NCBI RefSeq assembly: GCF_042432805.1
Contig: NZ_JBHLWO010000001.1
Span: forward strand, 1,798,001 to 1,862,000
Direction of reading: 5' to 3'
From: Olivibacter oleidegradans
Lineage (GTDB): Bacteria; Bacteroidota; Bacteroidia; Sphingobacteriales; Sphingobacteriaceae
Length of the DNA: 64,000 nucleotides
Shown: positions 9,016 to 18,430 of the stretch, in pieces
Layout of the letters: each line of letters opens with the position of its first letter
Position numbering within the stretch: the first letter of the stretch is position 1
Program-made: the position numbers and the translations under genes
The notes under the pieces: model-generated
What the model saw: the letters and a program-made list of their open reading frames with translations, nothing else
Database searches by the model: none
What the model was told of the DNA's origin: nothing

Positions 9016-10356
9016 ATGATAATTGAAATGAGAGCTTTAAACAGATTTAGTCGGATTGCCGGTCGTGCTGCGTTTGGTGGTATAATGGCACTGGCATTAT
9101 CCATGACGGCGTGTAAATCAAATAAGTTATATGATTCTCCCCGAGTTTCGTCTTTCCGGGGTAATAGGCTGCCGGCACCTCCGGGAATGGTATACATCCC
9201 TTCGGGAACGATCTTCTATAAGAGTTCGCAAGATAGTAGCGACATGGGGAAAAACGTAAGCTTAAGTGCATTCTTTATCGATGAGACGGAAGTCACAAAC
9301 AGACAGTACCGCGAATTTGTAAACTGGGTTGCCGACTCGGTTGCTGTTGTTGATTATTTAAAAGACGATCAGTACTTTTTAAAAGAAGACAACACGAATG
9401 AAGACGGCGCTAACGACGCAAATGTGGAACGACTGATTGATTGGAAAAGGGTGAAAAAAGAGTCTCCCTTATGGCTAAGTAAAAATCCGGAAATTCAAGA
9501 GAAGCTGCGTCCAATGTTAACCATGAAGGCAGGTAAAAGAGTTTTAAACGATGCCCTGCTAACTTATCGCTTTTCTTATTTAAAAATGGACGGCAGGAAC
9601 AATGATCAATATGTAACAGACACCGTGGGAGTGATGCCAGTAGACGACATTTGGTCAAAAGATTTTCCAAATGCTCAAATGCATGCTATGGATGCAAACT
9701 ACTTTTATCATAAATCTTTTGACTACAATCCGGTGGTCGGTGTAAGTTGGAAACAGGCCCGGGCATATGCTGATTGGCGAGGAAAGGAGATTATGGCAAG
9801 TTTGCAAAAGAACTCCTATCTAAAGGGGTATCAATTGACTTTCAGCTTACCTACCGAAGCCCAATGGCAATATGCCGCAGAAGGGAAGCTTGATCCGGTA
9901 GATACGATTCAACGGACCCGATTAACAATCGATGATCGCAAATCAGACAAAAAAAGACTTGCAGTAAACTTTAAGCAAGGAGAAGGGACCTATTCAAGAG
10001 ATGGATCTACCTTTACGGTTCCTGTAAAAGCTTATACTCCGAATGCATTTGGCGTATATAATATGGCCGGAAACGTGTCGGAATGGACGTTGGATGCTTT
10101 CAGCCCCTCAGCCATTGAATTTGTGAACGACTTAAATCCCGTTTTATTATACGACGCCGATGATCGTGCAAGTTATGCGTTGAAACGGAAAGTAGTTAGG
10201 GGTGGATCTTGGAAAGATAATGGAAGCATGCTGAATAGCGATGCGAGAAATTACGAACAACAAGATGAAGCACATTCCTATATTGGATTCAGGTGTGTAA
10301 TGTCAGCTTTTGAAATGGCAACCCCACAAGTAAAAACAAGAAAGTACAAAAATTGA
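9016..10356 (+). CDS. gldK: Gliding/T9SS lipoprotein GldK (PorK)
   Basis: Outer-membrane lipoprotein of the type IX secretion system that, with GldN, forms the periplasmic ring structure. The 446-residue protein has a lipoprotein signal with LSMTAC (C33) and then an FGE-sulfatase-like domain: GMVYIPSG, the FFIDETEVTNRQYREFVNW block, NPVVGVSWKQARAYADWRG, LPTEAQWQYAAEG, NAFGVYNMAGNVSEWT and RGGSWKDN. A long insert between TEVTN and the VSW motif is typical of GldK. It could also start at the ATG at 9028. It heads a run of T9SS genes but, unlike in the classical order, gldN rather than gldL comes next. Confidence 0.93.
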   Translation: MIIEMRALNRFSRIAGRAAFGGIMALALSMTACKSNKLYDSPRVSSFRGNRLPAPPGMVYIPSGTIFYKSSQDSSDMGKNVSLSAFFIDETEVTNRQYREFVNWVADSVAVVDYLKDDQYFLKEDNTNEDGANDANVERLIDWKRVKKESPLWLSKNPEIQEKLRPMLTMKAGKRVLNDALLTYRFSYLKMDGRNNDQYVTDTVGVMPVDDIWSKDFPNAQMHAMDANYFYHKSFDYNPVVGVSWKQARAYADWRGKEIMASLQKNSYLKGYQLTFSLPTEAQWQYAAEGKLDPVDTIQRTRLTIDDRKSDKKRLAVNFKQGEGTYSRDGSTFTVPVKAYTPNAFGVYNMAGNVSEWTLDAFSPSAIEFVNDLNPVLLYDADDRASYALKRKVVRGGSWKDNGSMLNSDARNYEQQDEAHSYIGFRCVMSAFEMATPQVKTRKYKN

Positions 10357-10429
10357 TGGTTTCAAAATTGCTCCTTAGAGCGTATCTCGAAACGCTAGAA
10401 AATCATTGTTGAGAAAAAGAATAATAATT

Positions 10430-11464
10430 ATGAAAATGTTTTTGACCGGTATATTGAGTTTCTTCTGCTTTTTCGGATTGTTGGCGCAGGAAACTCCGGA
10501 TACAACTATTGTAGAAGAGGGAATAAGTGGAACGATCCCCGATTCGATGGCAGGCAATGGTAGTGTGTTATTGATCGATACTGTGCCCCAAACGGATGGC
10601 TATTATCAGGTGAGTGATTTACATGACGCTGTACCTTTTGCTTATCCAAAGGTTAATCCAAAGAATATTCGTTTTTACAAGCGCGTGTGGAGAGACATCG
10701 ATTTGAAAGATAAAGAGAACTATATTTTTGCTATCCCCGGAGCTTCATTGATGGAGGCTATTATGAAAAGTATCAAAGAAGGTAAATTAACGCCTTATAA
10801 TCCGGAAGATGATGGTTTTAAAACGAAGCTGACTGCAAGAGAGGGAGAAGCTCGCTTTACAGATAGCGTGCTGGTACCGATTTTTGACAACGAGGGAAAC
10901 CAAATCGATGCCAAGATGACTTTAAACGAATTTAACCCGGAAAAGGTGACGAAATTTCGTATTAAAGAAGATATATTTTTCGATAAACAACGAGGCAAAC
11001 TGGAAACAAGGATTATTGGGGTAGCGCCTTTGATGACAATCAATTCTTCGGCGGAATTGGCGGAGTCGGTCGGAGAAACACCCGCCTTTTGGCTGTATTT
11101 TCCACAATTGCGATACACGTTGGTACAACTGGATGTGTCTGATCCCGATAAGGAGCTCTATGATATGACAATGGACGATCTATTTGTACAGCGTAAATTT
11201 TCAAGCAAGATTGTACGACAAACTTCTCCAAGTCAACGGATGCAATATGCGGCCGACGGACAGGATACGACAGAAAGAGACATCCAAGATAAGATTCAGC
11301 TTTATAAGGACCGTTTATGGCGCAATCCCAAAGGGGTCAACTCGGATGATTTAGTTTCGAAGGACGAGGATTATTTGCGAGAAAAGAAGGAAAAGAACGA
11401 CCGAAAGAAGGAAAAGGCAGTGTTGAGAAATGAACAGGCTGAGGGTAAAGAAAGTCGTCAATAG
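10430..11464 (+). CDS. gldN: Gliding/T9SS protein GldN (PorN)
   Basis: Periplasmic partner of GldK in the type IX secretion ring. The 344-residue protein has a signal peptide (MKMFLTGILSFFCFFGLLAQ) and the family's central segment: KRVWRDIDLKDKEN, then FRIKEDIFFDKQRGKLETRIIGVAPL, WLYFPQLRY and MDDLFVQRKFSSKI. The C-terminus is highly charged (DYLREKKEKNDRKKEKA). The ATG at 10430 is preferred to an in-frame TTG at 10406 because it begins the signal peptide. In Flavobacterium johnsoniae and Porphyromonas gingivalis the order is K-L-M-N; here gldN is second, directly after gldK. Confidence 0.92.
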   Translation: MKMFLTGILSFFCFFGLLAQETPDTTIVEEGISGTIPDSMAGNGSVLLIDTVPQTDGYYQVSDLHDAVPFAYPKVNPKNIRFYKRVWRDIDLKDKENYIFAIPGASLMEAIMKSIKEGKLTPYNPEDDGFKTKLTAREGEARFTDSVLVPIFDNEGNQIDAKMTLNEFNPEKVTKFRIKEDIFFDKQRGKLETRIIGVAPLMTINSSAELAESVGETPAFWLYFPQLRYTLVQLDVSDPDKELYDMTMDDLFVQRKFSSKIVRQTSPSQRMQYAADGQDTTERDIQDKIQLYKDRLWRNPKGVNSDDLVSKDEDYLREKKEKNDRKKEKAVLRNEQAEGKESRQ

Positions 11465-11721
11465 TAGTCATTGATACTTTTAAACGTTTTATAGATTGTC
11501 AAAACTTAGGTTACGATCACTGGTAGTAAAGGCCATACATGCATAAATGTGTAGTTATACTCGATTGATATGGGGCAAAACAGAATAACAATTATTTGAT
11601 AAAGCCTTCATGATTTTTAAACTTACACGAGGGATGAATAATGGAGTTTACGAACTCTTGAGCAGCCCTTAAGCGAAGATCGGACGGCTTCATCGCCTTT
11701 AAAAATGCAAATTATATACGG

Positions 11722-12384
11722 ATGAAAAAAATCTTCATATTTTTTATTACAGCACTTGCTAGTCTGCAAGTAAAAGCGCAGATTTGGGAAGAATATTCTA
11801 GCTTTTATCCCGGTGTAGGCATTCATGTGGGAACTAGGGGGCTCGGAATAGAGGGAGCTTATCCGTTATCGGACGCATTCAATGTTCGATTGGGAGCAAG
11901 TATCTTTCCTTCCTCTAAGATGAAATTAGGTAATCGGGTGTTTGAAATAAACCGTTCAGACGTAACTTTATTGGCGGATTGGCAGCCGCTTATTGGGAAA
12001 GACAGTTGGATTGCCCGTAAATGGATTGTTAGTGCTGGAATAGGATACTTTTTTGAGAACAGGTATGAGCGTTATGTTGGAACGCGCAAGGTGGCTGATC
12101 AAAAGAAGGATTATGGCGTTGAATGGGGGAAATTAAGACCTTACATAGGAACAGGAATAAACGGAATAAGGCTTTCACAACGATTAAATATGGCGGTTAA
12201 TGTAGGGTATTATATCCCTATAGAGTCGACAGCGATAAAAATCTACGAAAAGGATCCTGTTGACATACCAAAATTACGTGAAGATTTAGATTCTTTCCCT
12301 TACAATATGGTGCCCGGGGTAAATGTACAAGTTGGAATATCGTATATCTTTTTTAAAAACAGTTATAATAAATATTTCCAATAA
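11722..12384 (+). CDS. Outer-membrane beta-barrel-like protein inserted between gldN and gldL
   Basis: A 220-residue protein with a signal peptide (MKKIFIFFITALASLQVKAQ) followed by alternating short strands typical of a small outer-membrane beta-barrel, for example GVGIHVGTRGLGIEGAYPLSDAFNVRLGASIFP and LNMAVNVGYYIPIES. It ends with a strand finishing in an aromatic (KYFQ). It is too short for a PorP/SprF protein (usually 300 or more residues) and I do not recognise a named family. It sits 257 bp after gldN and only 7 bp before gldL, suggesting translation together with gldL and gldM. A role as an accessory T9SS outer-membrane component is inference from position. Confidence 0.7.
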   Translation: MKKIFIFFITALASLQVKAQIWEEYSSFYPGVGIHVGTRGLGIEGAYPLSDAFNVRLGASIFPSSKMKLGNRVFEINRSDVTLLADWQPLIGKDSWIARKWIVSAGIGYFFENRYERYVGTRKVADQKKDYGVEWGKLRPYIGTGINGIRLSQRLNMAVNVGYYIPIESTAIKIYEKDPVDIPKLREDLDSFPYNMVPGVNVQVGISYIFFKNSYNKYFQ

Positions 12385-12391
12385 TTTAAGT

Positions 12392-13198
12392 ATGAAGAAG
12401 AAAGACAATTCAAATTGGCTACACGTAGCTATCTCATGGGGAGCCAGTGTGGTAATCTTAGGAGCTCTGTTTAAAATACTCCATATTGGCGGAGCAATGG
12501 CAAACTACATGATCGGAGCAGGTTTAGGTGTAGAGGCTCTATTGTTTTTTTTAATGGGTTTCAACCCGCCGCCTAAGGATCCTGAATGGGAAAGAGTTTA
12601 TCCTGAGCTAGCCGATGATTATAGCGGAGAATTACCTAAAACTTCGGCGAGGCCGATACAAAATCCGAACGCCTCAACTACCCTCGCCTTGGATAAAATC
12701 TTTGCTGATGCTCAGGTTGGACCGGAGACCATTGCCAGTTTAGGTAAGGGTTTACGTTCGTTTAATGAAAAAGTGACCGCCATTAGCAACCTTTCCGATG
12801 CTTCTTTTGCGGCCAACGAGTTTACAGAGAAGCTTCGTTTAGCTTCATCTAAATTCGACAGTTTAAGTGTTGCCTTTGAAAAGGCGTCGGCCAATCTTGT
12901 TGCCATGTCGTCTACTAACTCGGACACTCGTGGTTACCATGATCAGGTACAACAATTGACTCAAAACCTGAGTTCCCTAAATGCGATGTACGAGCGCGAA
13001 TTAAGAGATTCAAATGCGCATCTACAGTCAATGAATAGGTTCTATGAACAGCTAAGCTCTACTATGCAGAACTTCAATGAATCTTTAGACGACTCAAAAA
13101 TGTTTAAAGATGAAGTGAACAAGTTAGCGAAAAACCTTGCTGCCTTAAATGCAGTTTACGGCAATATGTTAAGCGCTATGAACCAACCGCGCATGTAG
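12392..13198 (+). CDS. gldL: Gliding/T9SS inner-membrane protein GldL (PorL)
   Basis: Inner-membrane motor component that, with GldM, powers type IX secretion and gliding using the proton gradient. The 268-residue protein has two N-terminal membrane helices (HVAISWGASVVILGALFKILHI and the YMIGAGLGVEALLFFLMGF region, about residues 10-60), with a conserved glutamate in the second, then a helical cytoplasmic domain. The C-terminal half is a long coiled coil rich in asparagine, serine and leucine (QQLTQNLSSLNAMYEREL). The ATG at 12392 is chosen because it gives the family start MKKKDNSNWLH; an upstream in-frame start at 12323 would overlap the previous gene by 62 bp. Confidence 0.95.
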   Translation: MKKKDNSNWLHVAISWGASVVILGALFKILHIGGAMANYMIGAGLGVEALLFFLMGFNPPPKDPEWERVYPELADDYSGELPKTSARPIQNPNASTTLALDKIFADAQVGPETIASLGKGLRSFNEKVTAISNLSDASFAANEFTEKLRLASSKFDSLSVAFEKASANLVAMSSTNSDTRGYHDQVQQLTQNLSSLNAMYERELRDSNAHLQSMNRFYEQLSSTMQNFNESLDDSKMFKDEVNKLAKNLAALNAVYGNMLSAMNQPRM

Positions 13199-13238
13199 TT
13201 TTCCGGATATTATTCATTGACAATTAAAAACTTAATTA

Positions 13239-14771
13239 ATGGCTTTAGGAAAAGAGACCCCAAGGCAACGGATGATTAATATCATGTATTTGGTATTATT
13301 GGCCATGCTGGCGTTGAATGTATCAGATACCATATTGGATGCCTTTAAGAATATAAATGATAGTTTGGAAACTTCGAGATCGAATGTCAACAATTCGGTA
13401 GAACAGTTATTTATGGCTTTTGAGAATACCAAGCTAAAAGAAGAGCCGGAACGCGCAAGACCTATCTATGAAAAGGCGAAACAGGCGAGAGCTATAGTAG
13501 GTGAGCTGAACGAGTATATCAATACACTGAAGAAGGAGTTTGAAAAGCAGGGTGGTGGTTATGATGAGGATACAGGGGATTTGTCGCAACGCGATAATAT
13601 GGATATAGCCCCTGGGTTGATGATTAACAAGAAGAAGGGTGCTGAGTTAAAAGAGAAAATAAATGGCACAAGAGAAAAGTTGCTGGCATTATTGGACGAA
13701 AAGGATAGGGGAGCAGTAACATTTTCTCTGGAGGCTAACGATCCGGAGAAACGTGTTAACGGAAAGAAAAAATGGGAAGAAATTAATTTTGGCGATGGCA
13801 CTCCGTTGACTGCTGCCATGGCTATCTTAACCAAAATTCAAACCGATGCACAGAATGCAGAGTCGGATGTGGTGAAACGCATCTTAGGGAAAATGGACCA
13901 GGCTGTCGTAAACCTGGATCAATTTGCTGCAGTAGCAGTTGCCCCTACCTCTTATCTGATTCAGGGACAGCCATACACTGCTGAAGTTTTCTTAACGGCT
14001 TATGACTCTAAATCAGATCCGTCTATTTCTGTAAACGGGAGTGCTTTACAGGTAAGTAATGGAAAAGGGGTGTATAACGTTAACACCTCTAAAGAAGGCG
14101 TCTTTACATGGACCGGTGTTATTAAAGTAAAACAAACGGATGGAACGATAAAGGAATATCGCACTCCCGAACAACGTTATCAGGTATCGAGACCATCGGC
14201 CGTTGTTTCTCCGGACAAAATGAACGTGCTTTACATCGGTGTTGATAACCCCTTATCCATATCCGCCCCGGGAACACCGGCCGATAAGATTAAGGTCAGT
14301 ATGAGCGGTGGCAGTTTATCGGGTTCAAACGGGAAGTACGTAGCGCGTGTGTCATCTCCCGGAACGGCTAAAATATCGGTGTCAGCTGAAGTGGCACCAG
14401 GTAAAGTGCAAACCTTGAGTACAACGGATTTTAGGGTGAAGCGGATCCCGGATCCCATCGCTAAATTTGGTGGAAAGTCAGGTGGTGCGATGGCTTCCGT
14501 TGCTTTAAAAGCACAAAATGCCTTGTTTGCAAGTTTAGAAAATTTTGATTTCGACGCTAAATTTAATATTACCAAATTTACCATGATCTTAGCAAAGCCA
14601 CGAGCCGATGCCATTGTTCTTTCAACTAGCGGAAACTCCTTAAGTGCTGCGATGAAGTCGGCTTTGAATGGAATAGGCCCGGGAACAAGAGTTATTTTTG
14701 ATAATATTATTGCTGTTGGGCCTGACGGGGCTCCAAGGCAGTTAAATGCGGTGGCATTGTCTGCCAATTAA
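13239..14771 (+). CDS. gldM: Gliding/T9SS protein GldM (PorM)
   Basis: Single-pass inner-membrane protein with a long periplasmic arm that couples the GldL motor to the GldK/GldN ring. The 510-residue protein begins with the family signature GKETPRQRMINIMYLVLLAMLALNVS (one membrane helix) followed by a helical domain, then beta-rich repeats resembling the D2-D4 domains (SYLIQGQPYTAEVFLTAYDS, NPLSISAPGTPADKIKVS, FRVKRIPDPIAKFGGKSGG). Length matches the family (about 510-520). It lies 40 bp after gldL. No gldN follows it here; GDP-fucose synthase does. Confidence 0.95.
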   Translation: MALGKETPRQRMINIMYLVLLAMLALNVSDTILDAFKNINDSLETSRSNVNNSVEQLFMAFENTKLKEEPERARPIYEKAKQARAIVGELNEYINTLKKEFEKQGGGYDEDTGDLSQRDNMDIAPGLMINKKKGAELKEKINGTREKLLALLDEKDRGAVTFSLEANDPEKRVNGKKKWEEINFGDGTPLTAAMAILTKIQTDAQNAESDVVKRILGKMDQAVVNLDQFAAVAVAPTSYLIQGQPYTAEVFLTAYDSKSDPSISVNGSALQVSNGKGVYNVNTSKEGVFTWTGVIKVKQTDGTIKEYRTPEQRYQVSRPSAVVSPDKMNVLYIGVDNPLSISAPGTPADKIKVSMSGGSLSGSNGKYVARVSSPGTAKISVSAEVAPGKVQTLSTTDFRVKRIPDPIAKFGGKSGGAMASVALKAQNALFASLENFDFDAKFNITKFTMILAKPRADAIVLSTSGNSLSAAMKSALNGIGPGTRVIFDNIIAVGPDGAPRQLNAVALSAN

Positions 14772-14832
14772 CATTATCTTAACTTTTGAAGGTTATGGTA
14801 TGCCTTAGCATTCTTTAATAAAATTGATTTAT

Positions 14833-15774
14833 ATGGAAAAAGATTCTAGAATTTATATCGCAGGCCATCGTGGCATGGTTGGCGGCGCTATTACCCGTCA
14901 TTTGAAATTAGCAGGTTACACTAATTTAATTACTAGAACTTCTGCTGAATTAGATCTTCGTAATCAAGGGGCCGTCCACACATTTTTTCAGGTAGAAAAA
15001 CCGGAATATGTCTTTTTAGCAGCCGCAAAGGTAGGAGGAATTGTAGCAAATAATACTTACAGGGCTGATTTTTTATATGACAACCTGTTGATGGAATGCA
15101 ATATAATTCACGCAGCATATCAGCAGCAAGTTACGAAGCTTATGTTTCTAGGTAGTAGTTGTATTTACCCAAAAATGGCTCCTCAACCTTTAAGAGAAGA
15201 TTACCTTTTAACGGGGCCGCTTGAGCACACGAATGAACCTTACGCGATTGCTAAAATAGCAGGTATAAAATTATGTGAGGCTTATAGAGATCAATATGGG
15301 TGTGATTTTATAAGTGTCATGCCTACGAATCTGTATGGAATAGGCGATAACTACCATCCTCAAAATTCTCATGTATTACCTGCCCTGATTAGACGATTTC
15401 ATGAGGCGAAAATAGCTAATGCTCCTTCTGTAACGATATGGGGGACAGGGACACCTAAGCGGGAATTTTTATATGCAGATGATCTGGCTGATGCTTGTAT
15501 ATTTCTAATGCAAACCTATTCTGAAAAAGAATTAATAAATGTTGGAACTGGAGAAGATTTAACTATTAGCGAGTTAGCTGAGCTCGTTAAAGATGTTGTC
15601 GGATTTGAAGGAGAAATTAGGTACGACACATCTAAGCCGGACGGTACCCCTCGGAAGCTTATGGATGTCAGTAAATTACATAAATTGGGATGGAAGCACA
15701 GTGTAGATTTAAAGGAAGGGCTCGCACTCGCATATGATGACTTCTTGCATACTCAGATAGTTGCTGAGCGCTAA
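14833..15774 (+). CDS. fcl: GDP-L-fucose synthase
   Basis: NADPH-dependent epimerase-reductase that makes GDP-L-fucose from GDP-4-keto-6-deoxymannose. The 313-residue short-chain dehydrogenase fold protein has IAGHRGMVGGAI (nucleotide binding), AAAKVGGIVANN, the GSSCIYPKMAPQPL segment with the family cysteine, and the catalytic YxxxK in PYAIAKIAG. The PTNLYGIGDNYHPQNSHVLPALIRRFHEAK block is typical of Fcl. The ATG at 14833 is preferred to an in-frame TTG at 14824. Its usual partner Gmd is not in the window. Position 61 bp after gldM suggests possible read-through from the T9SS genes. Confidence 0.95.
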   Translation: MEKDSRIYIAGHRGMVGGAITRHLKLAGYTNLITRTSAELDLRNQGAVHTFFQVEKPEYVFLAAAKVGGIVANNTYRADFLYDNLLMECNIIHAAYQQQVTKLMFLGSSCIYPKMAPQPLREDYLLTGPLEHTNEPYAIAKIAGIKLCEAYRDQYGCDFISVMPTNLYGIGDNYHPQNSHVLPALIRRFHEAKIANAPSVTIWGTGTPKREFLYADDLADACIFLMQTYSEKELINVGTGEDLTISELAELVKDVVGFEGEIRYDTSKPDGTPRKLMDVSKLHKLGWKHSVDLKEGLALAYDDFLHTQIVAER

Positions 15775-15793
15775 TTTCAACCCATCAACGCTT

Positions 15794-15828
15794 TAACCCC
15801 TGTCGTCTTTTAAAGATAATAGGGGTTA
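15794..15828 (+). terminator. Stem-loop after fcl, probable terminator
   Basis: Arms TAACCCCT (15794-15801) and AGGGGTTA (15821-15828) pair perfectly around a 19-nt loop that has its own weak TCTTT/AAAGA stem. The tail is T-rich but not a clean T run, so termination strength is uncertain. Confidence 0.55.
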
Positions 15829-16023
15829 TACTTTAATGAGGCCCTTTATGTTTTAGTCCGAGCGTAGAAATGGTGCTAAAATTTCGAAGGTCTGTATAAT
15901 TTACACACTTTTATATTCTCTCTAGATTGCTTTTCTCACAAATAGAACGTTCATTTCTCACCGTGCGTAATTCCGAATTTTACGCTTAGTTTTACCGCGG
16001 AAATAAAACAGAAATAAGAAGGA

Positions 16024-17460
16024 ATGGACAGTTCGAAAAGTTTGGTGTTGAAAGGAATTTTTTGGAATGGCGCGCAACTGGTAATTAATCAATCTTTTGC
16101 ATTTATAGTTAAACTAATATTAGCTAAATTGTTATTGCCAGAACAATTTGGGCTAATAGGCATGGCCGCGGTTTTCACCGGATTTGTACAAGTGCTTACC
16201 GATTTGGGGTTTGGTGCAGCCTTAATTCAGAGAAAAGAGGAGGACTTAAAGCCCGTGCATTTTCATACCGCATTTTGGACAGGATTGTTATGGTCAATCG
16301 CCTTGTTTCTTCTGATGAGTTTTGTGATCGCTCCGCTAGCTGTCGAGTTCTACCATGAAGAGCGGTTAAGGTTGTTGATTCCTGTGATCAGTTTAGGTAT
16401 TCTTTTTACTCCCATCAACTTGGTTAATAAAGCTCAGCTATCTAAAAAGATGGAATTTAAAAAAATTGCCAGTATAGAAGGAGCCGCTAATATAGTGGCA
16501 GGCATTCTCTCTATTATTCTTGCATTTGCCGGAGCGGGGGTATGGTCATTAGCTTTCAATTCTTTTGCTATGGTAACTTTTGCTATCCCTTTTTACTTCA
16601 AAGCCACAAATTGGCGTCCGAAATTTCAATGGAATAGGCAGGCGTTTAAGGATGTGTTCGGATTTGGTGTGCTTGCGTCTGGCACGAATCTCGTGAACTA
16701 CATTATCAACAATATTGATTACCTGCTAATTGGAAAATTTCTTTCAGCGGCATTGTTAGGCGCATATTCTTTCGCCTTTGTATTAACCGATTTGTTTAGA
16801 AGCCGCTTGATGGCGGTTATAAACAATGTAATGTACCCACTTTATGGTAAGAAGCAGTCGGAACCAGCAGCCATTAAAAAGTATTATCTAAAAGTAGTAA
16901 GCTACAATTGTATCATTGTATTTCCGGTCATGTTGTTGTTTTTTACCTTAGCAGAACCGTTTGTATTGAATTTTTTTGGTGAGAAGTGGCATGCCTCCAT
17001 TATCCCTTTACAGATATTAGCTGCCTCAATTATGATTCAGATGCTAGTAAATAGCAATACTGTTTTGATACGAGCCTTAGGTCGGCCGGGCTTGGAAATG
17101 AGGCTTCAAATCATTAAGGCAGTCGTTTATATCCCGTCGCTTGCTTATGGTGTTTATGCTGGGGGGATTATTGGTGCTTCTTGGGCAGTATTTTTCAACA
17201 AAATATTTAATGTGATCGTTGCGCAGTATGCCTTTAGGTACCTGCTGGATCTGAAAATAAGCACATTGGAATTGTTAAGTGAGGTGAAAGCAGCTGTGAT
17301 TGGTTCGTTAATAGCTTATGGAATCGGGTTTTTGTTACTCAATATAGCACATATGAATTTCGTTGCAGTGGCTATAGTCATGGTAGCCGTTTTTGCTGGC
17401 GTAATATATAAGATGGTAGGTCAGGAGTTAATGTTACATCTGAAACCTCAAAAGAAGTAA
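16024..17460 (+). CDS. Wzx-type oligosaccharide flippase (MOP family)
   Basis: Polysaccharide flippase that moves undecaprenyl-linked repeat units across the inner membrane. The 478-residue protein has about 12-14 membrane segments and the Polysacc_synt/WzxC-like opening GIFWNGAQLVINQSFAFIVKLILAKLLLPEQFGLIGMA, then DLGFGAALIQRKEED, a block shared with WzxC/TuaB-type transporters. It is followed 20 bp later by a family 2 glycosyltransferase. It lies at the left edge of the polysaccharide locus, well separated from wza and wzc, but is the only flippase in the window. Confidence 0.9.
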   Translation: MDSSKSLVLKGIFWNGAQLVINQSFAFIVKLILAKLLLPEQFGLIGMAAVFTGFVQVLTDLGFGAALIQRKEEDLKPVHFHTAFWTGLLWSIALFLLMSFVIAPLAVEFYHEERLRLLIPVISLGILFTPINLVNKAQLSKKMEFKKIASIEGAANIVAGILSIILAFAGAGVWSLAFNSFAMVTFAIPFYFKATNWRPKFQWNRQAFKDVFGFGVLASGTNLVNYIINNIDYLLIGKFLSAALLGAYSFAFVLTDLFRSRLMAVINNVMYPLYGKKQSEPAAIKKYYLKVVSYNCIIVFPVMLLFFTLAEPFVLNFFGEKWHASIIPLQILAASIMIQMLVNSNTVLIRALGRPGLEMRLQIIKAVVYIPSLAYGVYAGGIIGASWAVFFNKIFNVIVAQYAFRYLLDLKISTLELLSEVKAAVIGSLIAYGIGFLLLNIAHMNFVAVAIVMVAVFAGVIYKMVGQELMLHLKPQKK

Positions 17461-17480
17461 AATATATTCATGCTGATCAA

Positions 17481-18380
17481 ATGAAAGAACTATCAATAAC
17501 CTTTGTTTCTATTATAATTCCTACTTATAGGGATTGGCCGAGGCTTGCTTTATGTATCAGCCATCTGAAGAAGCAATCTTGGCCAACGTCAAACTTTGAA
17601 GTGATTGTTGTTAATAATGATCCAAATGATTTTGTACCATCCTCGATTATGAACGATTTACCGCAGAACTTCAGTATTATAAATGAACAAAAATCCGGGT
17701 CATATGCAGCACGTAATGCCGGCATTCAATTAGCAAAGGGCAATATCCTTGGATTTACGGATTCAGACTGTATACCTGATAAAGATTGGATAAGGAATGC
17801 GGTTACGCTATTTAATGCCAAAGCATGTGATCGAATTGGAGGTGCTATTGAAATCTTTTATGATAATGAAGAAAAACCGACGGATGCGGAACTTTACGAG
17901 AAGGTGTTCGCCTTTAAACAAGCCGAGACAGTAAATGCTAGTGGTGCTTGTGTAACGGGGAATATGTTCAGTTATCGTTATGTTTTCGATAAGATAGGAC
18001 TTTTTAACGAGACGTTATTTTCAGGAGGCGATTATGAGTGGGCCCGGCGCGCGTCAGATGCGGGCTTTTCTATCATATATGGCGAAGATGTAAAGATATT
18101 TCACCCTGCGAGAAAGTCAATGCAGGAGTTGATAAAAAAAGCAAAAAGGGTTGGAGGAGGGACGGCTCATCAGTTACTTGGGGCAAAAGGCGCTGCTATT
18201 AGAGATTATCTGAATACTTTTGAACCCTCACGATATGCCTTGCATATGCTTAGACTTTACGGAGGAGAACTTTCCTTATGGCAAAGGCTGAAAGTATTTG
18301 GTTTACGTCTATATATAAAACATACAATGAACTTAGAAAAGATGAAAGTTGTATTTGGAAAGAAGGCGAATAGAGAATAA
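17481..18380 (+). CDS. Family 2 glycosyltransferase
   Basis: GT-A fold inverting glycosyltransferase, 299 residues. It begins VSIIIPTYRDWPRLALCI, has NNDPND, the donor-binding block GSYAARNAGIQLAKGNILGFTDSDC with the DxD-type DSD, and the acceptor-side SGGDYEWARRASDAG (an ED-type catalytic region). No membrane segment is evident, so it probably acts at the inner face of the cytoplasmic membrane. Sugar specificity cannot be read. It ends at a bidirectional hairpin (18381-18419) that separates it from the convergent phosphohexomutase gene. Confidence 0.9.
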   Translation: MKELSITFVSIIIPTYRDWPRLALCISHLKKQSWPTSNFEVIVVNNDPNDFVPSSIMNDLPQNFSIINEQKSGSYAARNAGIQLAKGNILGFTDSDCIPDKDWIRNAVTLFNAKACDRIGGAIEIFYDNEEKPTDAELYEKVFAFKQAETVNASGACVTGNMFSYRYVFDKIGLFNETLFSGGDYEWARRASDAGFSIIYGEDVKIFHPARKSMQELIKKAKRVGGGTAHQLLGAKGAAIRDYLNTFEPSRYALHMLRLYGGELSLWQRLKVFGLRLYIKHTMNLEKMKVVFGKKANRE

Positions 18381-18419
18381 AGTATGCTGGGTTAATTTTT
18401 GAAATTTATCCAGCATACT
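18381..18419. terminator. Bidirectional hairpin between convergent genes
   Basis: Perfect 10-bp arms AGTATGCTGG (18381-18390) and CCAGCATACT (18410-18419) separated by a 19-nt AT-rich loop, placed exactly between the ends of two convergent genes. T-rich sequence follows on the plus strand. Confidence 0.7.
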
Positions 18420-18430
18420 ACTTTATTATT

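Noticed and set aside
14231..14767. 178-codon minus-strand ORF opposite gldM
   Set aside because: Lies wholly within the well-supported gldM gene on the other strand; biased composition and no recognisable domain.
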